DNA of 64,000 nt from Streptomyces sp. RFCAC02 (lineage in GTDB: Bacteria; Actinomycetota; Actinomycetes; Streptomycetales; Streptomycetaceae). The stretch spans positions 2,707,501 through 2,771,500 of the forward strand of contig NZ_SAUH01000001.1 in assembly GCF_004193175.1 (NCBI RefSeq), written 5' to 3'. The notes below the pieces were generated by a model. It saw only the letters and a program-made list of their open reading frames with translations, was not told the origin of the DNA and ran no database searches. The number at the start of each line of letters is the position of its first letter. Within the stretch, counting starts at the first letter, position 1. Shown one piece after another: positions 1-7,115 of this stretch. The position numbers were made by a program, and so were the translations under genes.

Positions 1-59
1 GGGCGTCGCGCGGTCCGGGCTTCAACGCGTCATTCAACCGCACAAAGGGGATGAATCGG

Positions 60-968
60 TCAGCCGCGCGGTGAGGTGCTCACCCGGTCGTACGAGAGGT
101 CCCACAGGCGCCGGGCGGCCTCCGGATCGCGGGCGTGGGGGGCGACGGCTTCCGGGACGGCCTCGCTGCACGCCGTGAAGTAGCGGCCGCCGATGTCGGC
201 GAGCGGCGGCCAGGCGGCGAGCACAACGGGAGTGGCCGCGCCGCGCCGGGCGGGGGCGCCCCCCGGCGCGCCGTCCGGGTCGGTCCAGCGGGTGAGGCGG
301 GTCGCCGTCGGCCCCGGGTCGGCGGTGTTGACGGCGATGCGGTCGCCGGACCAGCGGCGGTGCGCCTCGACGGCGAACAGCGCGGTGGCGGACTTGGAGC
401 GGGCGTACGCGACGGCCGGGTCGTACCGGTGGGCGCGGAAGTCGAGGTCGTCCGGGTCGGGGGCGGCGAGCCGGTGAGCGGCGCAGGTGAGGGTGATGAC
501 ACGCGCCCCGCCGGCCGCGCCGAGGGCCGGGTGGAGGCCGGTGGCGAGCGCGAAGTGGCCGAGGTGGTTGACGGCGAGGTGCGTCTCCCAGCCCTCGGCG
601 GTCCGGGTCACCGGCGGGGCCAGCACGCCGGCGTTGGCGACCAGGATGTGCAGCGGCCCGTCCCAGGCGGTGGTGAACGCGGTGACGGACGCCTGGTCGG
701 CGAGGTCGAGCGGGGCGACGAGGACGCGGTGGTTGCCGGTGCCGCGGGTGATCCCGGCGGCGGCGCGGGCGCCGGCGGCGGTGTCCCGTACGGCGAGCGT
801 GACCTCGGCCCCGGCGGCGGCGAGCGCGCGGGCCGTCTCGGCACCGATGCCGGACGTCGCGCCGGTGACGACGGCGCGGCGTCCCGACAGGTCGACGCCG
901 GCGACGACGTCGGCGGCGGTGACCGTGTCGGGGTCGAACGGGGTGATGATCCGCGCCGGCTCGGTCAT
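60..968 (-). CDS. SDR family NAD(P)-dependent oxidoreductase with altered catalytic serine
   Basis: A 302-residue short-chain dehydrogenase/reductase of the WWOX/retinol-dehydrogenase-like type. The Rossmann glycine motif TGATSGIG lies at about residues 35-42, the NAG motif at 112-114, and the active-site YARSK (Y188, K192) fits YxxxK. The strand that normally ends in Ser-Ser before the active site reads ITLTCAAH here, so the catalytic serine position is Cys162 preceded by Thr161. The family oxidises or reduces alcohols and carbonyls with NAD(P)H; the substrate cannot be told. It is a cytoplasmic enzyme with no signal peptide. It lies downstream of the SulP gene on the same strand, about 100 bp away and behind a hairpin, so it is probably a separate unit. 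The start is the ATG just before PARIITP. Family assignment is firm; activity is uncertain because of the Ser change. Confidence 0.85.
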   Translation of the reverse strand: MTEPARIITPFDPDTVTAADVVAGVDLSGRRAVVTGATSGIGAETARALAAAGAEVTLAVRDTAAGARAAAGITRGTGNHRVLVAPLDLADQASVTAFTTAWDGPLHILVANAGVLAPPVTRTAEGWETHLAVNHLGHFALATGLHPALGAAGGARVITLTCAAHRLAAPDPDDLDFRAHRYDPAVAYARSKSATALFAVEAHRRWSGDRIAVNTADPGPTATRLTRWTDPDGAPGGAPARRGAATPVVLAAWPPLADIGGRYFTACSEAVPEAVAPHARDPEAARRLWDLSYDRVSTSPRG

Positions 969-1034
969 GGGGCCACCTCACTGTCCGCCTGGGCCGGTAC
1001 CCTCTCCCGGCTTTCCGGACATTATGGGCACGGT

Positions 1035-1065
1035 GGCCCGGGGACGCGGGGACGCCCGCCGGGCC
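1035..1065 (-). terminator. Candidate terminator after the SulP transporter gene
   Basis: A 7-bp perfect GC stem (GGCCCGG at 1035-1041 pairing with CCGGGCC at 1059-1065) sits directly after the stop codon of the minus-strand transporter gene. There is no T tract, which is usual for high-GC actinobacteria. Confidence 0.4.
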
Positions 1066-1071
1066 GGCCCG

Positions 1072-2601
1072 TCAGTGGCTGCCCGCCAGTTCGCCGCTGA
1101 GCGTGCCGTGCAGGCGGGCGCTCTGCTCGTTGAGACCGGTGATCTCGACGGTCTTGCCGCGCTCGGCGTACTTGGCCCCTATCGCGTCCAGGGCGGCCAC
1201 GGAGGAGGCGTCCCAGACGTGGGCGGCGGACAGGTCGATGACGACCTTGTCGGGGTCGCCCGCGTAGTCGAACCGGCCGACGATGTCGTTGGACGAGGCG
1301 AAGAACAGTTCGCCGGTGACCCGGTAGACCACCGTGCGGCCGTCGGGGTCGACCACGGCCGTGGCCTCGGCGAGGCGGGCGACACGCTTGGCGAAGACGA
1401 CCATGGCGGTGATGGAGCCGACGACGACGCCGATGGCGAGGTTGTCGGTGGCGACCACCACGATCACGGTGATCACCATGACGGTGATCTCGCCGGCGGG
1501 CATCCGCCTGAGCGTCGCCGGGGCGATGGAGTGCCAGTCGAACGTCGTGAACGACACCATCACCATGACCGCGACGAGGGCCGCCATCGGGATGTCGGAG
1601 ACGACGGGGCCGACGACGACGCACAGCGCCATCAGGAACGAGCCGGCGAGGAACGTGGACAGGCGGGTGCGGGCGCCCGAGACCTTCACGTTGATCATCG
1701 TCTGGCCGATCATGGCGCAGCCGCCCATGCCGCCGAAGAAGCCGGTGACGATGTTGGCGACGCCCTGGCCGATGGACTCGCGGGTCTTGCTGGAGCGCGA
1801 GTCGGTGATGTCGTCCACGAGCTTGGCCGTCATCAGCGACTCCATCAGGCCGACCAGCGCCATCGCCAGGGCGTACGGCGCGATCGTCGTCAGGGTGTCG
1901 AGGGTGAACGGGACGTCCGGCAGTCCTGGCGTCGGCAGCGACGACGGCAGCTCGCCCTTGTCGCCGACGGTGGGGACGGCGATCCCGGCGGCGACGGTGA
2001 TGACAGTGAGGGCCGTGATCGACACCAGCGGCGCGGGGACGACCCGGGTGACCTTCGGGAAGAACACCAGGAGCGCGAGGCCGCCGGCGATGAGCGGGTA
2101 CACGGCCCAGGGGACGTCGTGCATCTCGGGCACCTGGGCCATGAAGATCATGATGGCGAGGGCGTTGACGAAGCCCACCATCACCGAGCGGGGGACGAAC
2201 CGCATCAGCTTGGCGACGCCGAGCGCGCCGAGGGCGATCTGCAGGACGCCGGCGAGGATGACGGTGGCGACGAGGTACCCGAAGCCGTGCTCGCGGTTCA
2301 CGGGCGCGATGACGAGGGCGACGGCGCCGGTGGCGGCGGAGATCATCGCGCGCCGTCCGCCCACCACGGAGATGGTGACGGCCATGGTGAACGAGGCGAA
2401 GAGCCCGATCGCGGGATCGACCCCGGCGATCACGGAGAACGAGATGGCCTCGGGGATCAGCGCCAGGGCGACGACGAGCCCGGCCAGTATCTCGGTGCGC
2501 CAGACCTTGGGGTCGCGCAGCCAGTCCGGGCGCAGCGGGCGCAGCAGCCGCGCGGCGGGCGACAGGGCGGGAACGGGCGGGGAGGACAAGGAAACGGTCA
2601 C
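1072..2601 (-). CDS. SulP family inorganic anion transporter with STAS domain
   Basis: A 509-residue integral membrane protein. After a short cytoplasmic N-terminus come about 10-12 hydrophobic segments (residues about 40-390) with the SulP features ALIPEAISFS near the first helices and the glycine-rich GFFGGMGGCAMIGQ in the middle. A cytoplasmic STAS domain follows (about 395-500; VVIDLSAAHVWDASSVAALD). SulP proteins carry sulfate, bicarbonate or other anions; the sequence does not decide which, and no carbonic anhydrase or sulfate-reduction gene is adjacent. It is divergent from a MerR-type regulator, with a 22-bp palindrome between them. If the palindrome is its promoter, its mRNA has a leader of about 260 nt. 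The ATG used gives the usual N-terminal length. Confidence 0.93.
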   Translation of the reverse strand: MTVSLSSPPVPALSPAARLLRPLRPDWLRDPKVWRTEILAGLVVALALIPEAISFSVIAGVDPAIGLFASFTMAVTISVVGGRRAMISAATGAVALVIAPVNREHGFGYLVATVILAGVLQIALGALGVAKLMRFVPRSVMVGFVNALAIMIFMAQVPEMHDVPWAVYPLIAGGLALLVFFPKVTRVVPAPLVSITALTVITVAAGIAVPTVGDKGELPSSLPTPGLPDVPFTLDTLTTIAPYALAMALVGLMESLMTAKLVDDITDSRSSKTRESIGQGVANIVTGFFGGMGGCAMIGQTMINVKVSGARTRLSTFLAGSFLMALCVVVGPVVSDIPMAALVAVMVMVSFTTFDWHSIAPATLRRMPAGEITVMVITVIVVVATDNLAIGVVVGSITAMVVFAKRVARLAEATAVVDPDGRTVVYRVTGELFFASSNDIVGRFDYAGDPDKVVIDLSAAHVWDASSVAALDAIGAKYAERGKTVEITGLNEQSARLHGTLSGELAGSH

Positions 2602-2871
2602 CTGTTGTCGTACTCGGGCACGCCGTGACGGCGGGACGCGGCGCGCGGAGGTCGGCCCGCCGGGGACGGCGGCCGTGGGTCGGAGCGGACGGCCCGAGGC
2701 ACGCGGCGGCGCGCCGGGACGGTCAGGAAAGGGGCGTCACGGCGGACCGGCGGTGGCGCCGGAGGCCACGGAGTCACGCACGCTGCTCTCCCGGGGGAAT
2801 AGGGTTTCTCGCGCCGGGGACGGCATCGGCCACGGCGGGGGCGGCGTGGACCGGCCCTCGACTCCGGCAAC
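2602..2871. other. Intergenic leader between sulP and the MerR palindrome, no gene
   Basis: About 270 bp of GC-rich sequence separates the transporter start from the MerR palindrome. No plausible gene was found on either strand: the open frames are arginine/proline-rich shadows. It is most simply a long 5' leader of the transporter mRNA. The short AT-richer patch near 2798-2810 could hold a second promoter, but no convincing -35/-10 pair was seen. Confidence 0.4.
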
Positions 2872-2893
2872 CCTACCCTGACGTTAGGGTAGG
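2872..2893. promoter_or_regulatory. MerR-type operator between sulP and merR-like genes
   Basis: CCTACCCT at 2872-2879 and AGGGTAGG at 2886-2893 are exact reverse complements around a 6-nt centre containing ACGT. A 20-22 bp dyad between divergent genes, one encoding a MerR regulator, is the classic operator layout. TAGGTT-like and TAGGGT-like -10 elements lie on its right and left flanks for the two directions. The regulator assignment is inference. Confidence 0.7.
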
Positions 2894-2914
2894 TTTCCGC
2901 GGAGGGACGAGGAC

Positions 2915-3334
2915 ATGGGCGTGGACGGCGGACACATGCAGATCGGCGAGGTCGCCGCGCGGACCGAGCTGTCCCTGCGCACCATCCGGCACTACGAGGA
3001 GACCGGCCTCGTCGTCCCGTCGGCCCGCTCGCAGGGCGGCTTCCGCCTCTACACCGAGGCCGACGTGGCGCGCCTGCTCGTCATCCGGCGGATGAAGCCG
3101 CTCGGCTTCGCGCTGGAGGAGATGCGCGAACTGCTGGCGGCGACCGACCGCCTCGACAGCGGTGGACTGACCGACGCGGAGCGCGCCGAGGTCGTCGAGC
3201 GGGTCCGCGGCTTCGAGGAGGCCGCGCGGGAGCGGGTCGCTGACCTGCGGACGCGGCTGGCGCGGGCCGAGGAGTTCGCGGCCACCCTGCGCGACCGCCT
3301 GGCGGGGGCGACCGCGCCGGCGGACCACGCCTGA
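2915..3334 (+). CDS. MerR family transcriptional regulator
   Basis: A 139-residue DNA-binding protein. The MerR winged helix-turn-helix starts at MQIGEVAARTELSLRTIRHY (about residues 8-27) with the RYYE-like signature written RHYEETGL. It is followed by GFRLYTEADVARL and a long dimerisation helix (about 85-130). It contains no cysteine, so it is not a thiol-based metal or SoxR-type redox sensor. The ATG at 2915 follows GGAGGGA at a usual distance; the second ATG at 2936 is possible. It is divergent from the SulP gene and separated from it by a perfect-armed palindrome, so it probably controls the transporter and itself. Confidence 0.9.
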   Translation: MGVDGGHMQIGEVAARTELSLRTIRHYEETGLVVPSARSQGGFRLYTEADVARLLVIRRMKPLGFALEEMRELLAATDRLDSGGLTDAERAEVVERVRGFEEAARERVADLRTRLARAEEFAATLRDRLAGATAPADHA

Positions 3335-3373
3335 GCGGCCGGAGGGCACGGCGGAGCGGGAGACGATGTCGTC

Positions 3374-3562
3374 ATGACGGAGATGCCGCGCGGTACGGAC
3401 ACGCCGCCCGCCGACCACGCCGGACACGCCCCCGAGGCGATGGCCCGCCGGGCGCGGCACGAGCTGCTCGGCGCCGACCTGCTGAGCTACCAGGAGGAGC
3501 ACGGGGCCTTCGCCGAGGAGGAGCCGGCGCAAGCCCGCGCCGACATCTGTGGGGCGTCCTGA
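3374..3562 (+). CDS. Small hypothetical protein, 62 residues
   Basis: I do not recognise a named family. The 62-residue product has a charged middle (MARRARHELLGADLL) and a C-terminal segment with the pattern YQEEHGAFAEEE. That pattern resembles the tail of many small actinobacterial proteins, some annotated as antitoxin-like, where a tyrosine is followed by EHGxFTxEE. It starts at ATG 3374 only 40 bp after the MerR gene and may be co-transcribed with it. No toxin-like partner is adjacent. Coding status is likely but not certain. Confidence 0.5.
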   Translation: MTEMPRGTDTPPADHAGHAPEAMARRARHELLGADLLSYQEEHGAFAEEEPAQARADICGAS

Positions 3563-3594
3563 CGGGTCCGCCCCGTGCTCGCCCGGTGAGCGCG

Positions 3595-4065
3595 TCAGGC
3601 GTGGCCGGGGCCGGCGGCCAGGGCCGCGCGTACGGCGGCGGCGGTGGCGTCCAGTTCGGGCCGCTCACGCGTGTGCCAGTCCGCGGAGAGGCGGAACGGG
3701 TCGCCGGCGAAGCGCGGGAAGACGTGCAGGTGGAAGTGGAACACCTCCTGGAACGCCGCCTCCCCGTCGGCCACGAAGAAGTTGATGCCCTCGCAGCGCA
3801 GCGTGGAATCGCGCAGCGCCCGGGCCAGCCGGCGCCCGATGGTCCACACGGCGTCCGCCGAGCGGTCGTCCGGATCGTCGAGTGCCGGCGCGTGGGCGCG
3901 GGGTATGACGAGCAGGTGTCCGGGCGTGACGGGCCGCAGGTCCATGAACGCGACGGCCGTCTCGTCCTCGTGCACGATGCTCGCCTCGGCGCGTCCTTCG
4001 GCGATGGCGCAGAAGACGCAGTCGGGGTCGGTCGGGGGGCCTCCGGTGCTCGTCGTGTCCGTCAT
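3595..4065 (-). CDS. HIT family nucleotide hydrolase/transferase
   Basis: A 156-residue histidine-triad protein. The zinc-ribbon-like DCVFCAIAEGR is at the N-terminus (about 15-25), the core strand PGHLLVIPRAHA follows, and the triad HFHLHVFPRF (HxHxHxx) is near residue 115. HIT enzymes hydrolyse nucleoside phosphoramidates or dinucleoside polyphosphates in the cytoplasm. The ATG before TDTTSTGG gives family-typical length; a longer frame upstream adds only an arginine/proline-rich shadow. It converges with the small gene to its left and is divergent from the NmrA-type gene to its right. No regulatory site was seen. Confidence 0.9.
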   Translation of the reverse strand: MTDTTSTGGPPTDPDCVFCAIAEGRAEASIVHEDETAVAFMDLRPVTPGHLLVIPRAHAPALDDPDDRSADAVWTIGRRLARALRDSTLRCEGINFFVADGEAAFQEVFHFHLHVFPRFAGDPFRLSADWHTRERPELDATAAAVRAALAAGPGHA

Positions 4066-4292
4066 GGACCGAGTCTGGCGGCGCGCCGGACGGTGCGTCG
4101 ACGGGTTTCCGCGGGTCCCCCCGGCGTCCGGTGCCTGCCCCGGATGGCCGCCGCGCCGGCGGGGCGGCGGCGCGCCGCCGCCGTCGCGGGCGCGGGCGAC
4201 CCGCACGATCGGGTGGCCGGTCGCGGCGGGTCCCGGTGTCCCCGTGGCCGGCGGCGGGCACCCGACGGAGCCGGGAGAGGAAGCGGTGAGGT

Positions 4293-5171
4293 GTGATGGC
4301 GGATCGCGCGAACGACGTGATCGTCGTGTTCGGCGGCACGGGGCGGCAGGGGGGCGCGGTGGCGCGCGAGCTGCTGCGGCGCGGCCGTCCGGTGCGCGCG
4401 GTGGTCCGTGATCCGCGCTCCGAGTCCGCGCGGGCGCTGGCCGGCGCGGGCGCCGACACGGTGCGCGGCGACATGGAGGACCCGGCGACGCTCGACGCGG
4501 CGCTGCGCGGGGCGTACGGGGTGTACAGCGTGCAGACGTTCACGGGTCCCGACGGCACGGAGGGCGAGACGCGGCAGGGCCGCGCGGTCGCGGACGCGGC
4601 GGCGCGGGCCGGGGTGTCGCACTTCCTGTACGGCTCGGTCGGCGGCTCGGACCGGGGCAGCGGCGTGCCGCACTTCGAGAGCAAGGGCCGCGTGGAGCGG
4701 CACATCGAGGCGCTGGGCCTGCCGGCGACGATCCTGCGGCCGGCGTACTTCATGGACAACTTCGCGGGCGCGGGACCGGTGTGGCGGGACGGCGAACCGG
4801 TGCTGACGATGGCGCTCGACCCGTCCGTCCCGCTCCAGATGATCGCGGCGCGGGACATCGGGGTCTTCGCGGCCGACGCGTTCGACGACCCGGGCGGCCA
4901 CCTGGACCGGCGGATCGAGATCGCGGGTGACGAACTGACCGGTCCCGGCATCGCCGAGGTGTTCGCGGGCGCCGTGGGGCGGCCGGTGCGGTTCGAGTCC
5001 CGGCCGGTCGAGGAGCTGCGGGCGGAGGACGAGGAGATGGCGCTGATGTTCGACTGGTTCAACCGGCACGGTTACGCGGCGGACCTCCCGGCGCTGCGGG
5101 CGCAGCACCCGGAGCTGACGACGCTGGCGGATTGGGTGGCCGGGAACTGGACCGCGCCGGACGGAGCGTGA
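4293..5171 (+). CDS. NmrA-like NAD(P)-binding protein
   Basis: A 292-residue atypical SDR of the NmrA/HSCARG group. The N-terminal Rossmann motif is VVFGGTGRQGGAV (about 11-23). The mid-protein YGSVGGSDRGSGVPHF and KGRVERHIEALGL match the region that carries the YxxxK-like residues in active relatives, while AYFMDNF follows the usual NmrA pattern. Members either sense NADP(H) or act as quinone or azo reductases. A GTG at 4293 and an ATG at 4296 are both possible starts, preceded by GGAGAGGA. The preceding 230 bp are extremely GC-rich, with a 20-bp perfect palindrome at 4163-4182 of unknown meaning. Confidence 0.85.
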   Translation: MMADRANDVIVVFGGTGRQGGAVARELLRRGRPVRAVVRDPRSESARALAGAGADTVRGDMEDPATLDAALRGAYGVYSVQTFTGPDGTEGETRQGRAVADAAARAGVSHFLYGSVGGSDRGSGVPHFESKGRVERHIEALGLPATILRPAYFMDNFAGAGPVWRDGEPVLTMALDPSVPLQMIAARDIGVFAADAFDDPGGHLDRRIEIAGDELTGPGIAEVFAGAVGRPVRFESRPVEELRAEDEEMALMFDWFNRHGYAADLPALRAQHPELTTLADWVAGNWTAPDGA

Positions 5172-5230
5172 CGGGACGGGACCAGGACGGGGTGCCGGCA
5201 AGACGGCCGGGCCGGTCCGGGGATTGCTCA

Positions 5231-5380
5231 TCAATCGGCCGATAGCTGAACAGGACGTCCGGAGTCCTTGGTGATCTCCTTGACCCAGTGCGCGCCGTGC
5301 GGTTCCGGATCATCGGCAGCCGCGTCCCGGATTTCGGTGAGCGCAGGGCATCGATGGCGCGGTGGTCCTGATCGCCGGCG
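5231..5380 (-). pseudogene. Possible remnant of an unidentified coding sequence
   Basis: This 300-bp gap has no intact gene. On the minus strand a run ending at a TGA (5231-5233) reads as natural protein, with segments such as LTEIRDAAADDPEPHGAH and WVKEITKDSGRP. A neighbouring frame just upstream reads DHRAIDALRS. No start codon, ribosome site or full domain is present, and I cannot name the parent family. It looks like the degraded C-terminus of a lost gene, possibly left by a rearrangement. Confidence 0.3.
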
Positions 5381-5410
5381 CCGTCGGTTCCCGAAGCCGT
5401 CCGCACGAGG

Positions 5411-5446
5411 GGCCGTACCCCCGTCGTGCGAGTCGGGGGTACGGCC
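5411..5446 (-). terminator. Strong hairpin terminator after the ABM-domain gene
   Basis: GGCCGTACCCCC at 5411-5422 and GGGGGTACGGCC at 5435-5446 form a perfect 12-bp stem with a 12-nt loop, 27 bp past the stop codon of the minus-strand monooxygenase-fold gene. There is no T run. Confidence 0.75.
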
Positions 5447-5473
5447 CGGGGAACGGGTGCGTGTGGTGCTGGA

Positions 5474-5773
5474 TCAGGCGGGGATTCCGGTCAGGCGCCG
5501 CAGGGTGAACGGCTCGGCGAGGATCTCGTCCAGCGCCTTCGCGACGTGGGCGAAGTGCGGCAGCGAGAAATGGTGGTCCAGGGCGGCGGTGTCGGCCCAC
5601 TCCTCCATGATGATCATCCGGTCGGGGCGGGCGGGGTCGGCGTACGGCTGGTAGCCCAGGCAGCCCTCCTCGGCCAGTGACGGTGCGATCATCGCGTCCA
5701 GCTCCTGGCGCAGACGCTCCTCCTGGCCCGGCTTGGCGGTGAACGAGGCAACGATGATGAGTGTGTTCGACAT
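5474..5773 (-). CDS. Antibiotic biosynthesis monooxygenase (ABM) fold protein
   Basis: A 99-residue dimeric ferredoxin-like alpha+beta barrel protein. It starts NTLIIVASFTAKPGQEE, has the conserved EEGCLGYQPYADP strand and the RMIIMEEWADTAALDHHF segment with the tryptophan typical of ABM proteins. Family members include quinone and polyketide monooxygenases and small stress proteins of unknown substrate. The ATG chosen gives exactly one domain. It is divergent from a MmyB-type regulator with a long imperfect palindrome between them, a common pairing in streptomycetes, and is followed by a strong hairpin. Confidence 0.88.
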   Translation of the reverse strand: MSNTLIIVASFTAKPGQEERLRQELDAMIAPSLAEEGCLGYQPYADPARPDRMIIMEEWADTAALDHHFSLPHFAHVAKALDEILAEPFTLRRLTGIPA

Positions 5774-5893
5774 GAAGGGCTCCCCCTGCGGGTCGTGATC
5801 GTCGTGGTCGGTGCCGGTGTCGACCGGCGGATGTCCTCCATCCTGCGAACCGCCTCCCGCCTCGACCAGAGCTGCGCTCGACCCCGGTCCGCC

Positions 5894-5920
5894 GTGCCTG
5901 GGTCCAGCAGGACCAGGCAC
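5894..5920. promoter_or_regulatory. Bulged palindrome, likely operator of the MmyB-type regulator
   Basis: GTGCCTGG at 5894-5901 pairs with CCAGGCAC at 5913-5920, and the inner GGTCC/GGACC (5901-5905, 5910-5914) continues the dyad with one extra base. It lies between the divergent ABM and regulator genes, 30 bp before the regulator start. Its role as an operator is inferred from position. Confidence 0.5.
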
Positions 5921-5950
5921 CACCTCGCCGCGGTACCTGACACTGTGGCC

Positions 5951-6832
5951 ATGGACCGTGCACAGCAGCTCAGCGAGTTCCTCAAGGCCAGACGGGCCCG
6001 CCTGCGACCGGAGGAGGCGGGAACCGAGTCCTTCGGCGGGCGGCGCCGCGTGCCGGGGCTCCGCCGCGAGGAGTTGGCGCTGCTGGCCGGGGTGAGCGTC
6101 GACTACTACACCCGCCTGGAGCAGGGCCGGGCCCGCAATGTCTCCCCCGACGTGCTCGACGCCGTCGCCGCCGCGCTGCGGCTGGACGCCGACGAACGCA
6201 CTCACCTGCACAACCTCGCCAAGCCCGCCCGCACCCGTCGGCGCCCGGCCCGCCCTCAGCAGGTCGGACCCGAGATGCGCCAGGCCCTGCAAGCCCTGGC
6301 CGGCGTTCCGGCCTACATCATCGGACGGCGCCTGGACATCCTGGCCTGGAACGAGCCGGCACGATTGCTGATCGCCGACTTCCCGTCGCTGCCGGCCGCC
6401 GAGCGGAACATGGCCCGGCTGGTCTTCCTGGACGAGTCCGCCAAGGACTTGTATCCCGACTGGGAGGCCAAGGCACGCGACACCGTGGCCAACCTGCGCC
6501 TGGACGCCGGACGCCACCCGGAAGACCCCCAGCTGGCCGTGCTGATGGGGGAACTGTCCCTGGGCAGTGTCGAATTCCGCCGCCTGTGGGCCGATCACCA
6601 TGTGCGCGGCAAGACCCGCGGTCGCAAACGGTTCGCCCATCCCCGAGTCGGTGAACTCACGCTCGACTACGTCGCCATGCGTGCCCCCGACGACCCGGAC
6701 ATGACCATGATGATCTACAGCGCACCGCCCGGCTCCGAAGCCGTCATCAGTCTCCAACTCCTTGTCGGACTGTCTGCTTCCGCGACCCCCGGTGTTCCCG
6801 ACCACCCGGCCGGCAGGGTGCGCCAGATGTGA
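5951..6832 (+). CDS. XRE/MmyB-like helix-turn-helix transcriptional regulator
   Basis: A 293-residue regulator. The N-terminal Cro/XRE helix-turn-helix (about residues 5-75) includes RRVPGLRREELALLAGVSVD and YYTRLEQGR. The C-terminal MmyB ligand-binding domain (about 105-270) starts AYIIGRRLDILAWNEPARLL and contains the family's EFRRLWADHHVR. Proteins of this type bind fatty-acid-like ligands through a PAS-like fold and usually control one adjacent oxidoreductase. Here that would be the divergent ABM gene. The ATG at 5951 removes 52 non-homologous residues of a longer open frame. Confidence 0.9.
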   Translation: MDRAQQLSEFLKARRARLRPEEAGTESFGGRRRVPGLRREELALLAGVSVDYYTRLEQGRARNVSPDVLDAVAAALRLDADERTHLHNLAKPARTRRRPARPQQVGPEMRQALQALAGVPAYIIGRRLDILAWNEPARLLIADFPSLPAAERNMARLVFLDESAKDLYPDWEAKARDTVANLRLDAGRHPEDPQLAVLMGELSLGSVEFRRLWADHHVRGKTRGRKRFAHPRVGELTLDYVAMRAPDDPDMTMMIYSAPPGSEAVISLQLLVGLSASATPGVPDHPAGRVRQM

Positions 6833-6889
6833 CCGCCCGCGGCGCCCGCCCGGGGTGTGTCGGACGAGCGGTCGGCGGCCGGTCGCCTT

Positions 6890-7060
6890 CCGGAGCGCCC
6901 GGGCCGCGCCGGCGCTGGTGGTGGCGACGGCGGTCGCTCCCGCCGCGTCCGGGACGTCGACGAGGACGAGGGGGCGGCCGCCGCTGTGCAGGGCGCGGAA
7001 GCGGACCGCCTTGCCGTACTGGTCCCGGCCGGCCGATCCGTCCGCGGGGCGGGTGCGCAT
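6890..7060 (-). pseudogene. Remnant of an isocitrate lyase/PEP mutase family gene
   Basis: On the minus strand an ATG at 7058-7060 opens a frame containing KAVRFRALHSGGRPLVLV, then ATAVATTSAGAARAL. This matches the N-terminus of the phosphoenolpyruvate mutase/isocitrate lyase superfamily. Intact members read WDAASA plus a short helix between these two blocks; here that segment (about nine residues) is missing, and after about 67 residues the frame turns into low-complexity arginine/proline sequence. The catalytic part (beta strands with DxDxGYG-like and ESR-like motifs) is absent. It is a dead 5' fragment filling the gap before the ornithine aminotransferase gene. Confidence 0.6.
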
Positions 7061-7115
7061 GGGACGGTCCCAGCACGCGAGCGGGGCCGGCACCGGCGGT
7101 TTCCGGACGGGGGCG

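Noticed and set aside
1..59. Short frames in the first 59 bases
   Set aside because: Only an 8-codon frame without a ribosome site; the segment is the downstream flank of the SDR gene and shows nothing else.
487..2628. A 713-codon open frame antisense to the SulP gene, rich in Asp, His and Gly
   Set aside because: It mirrors the codon structure of the transporter on the other strand, has no family motif, and is the usual high-GC antisense shadow.
4163..4182. 20-bp perfect palindrome GGCGGCGGCG/CGCCGCCGCC
   Set aside because: It is simple GGC/GCC repeat sequence in a very GC-rich gap and easily symmetric by chance; no gene end or regulator fits it.
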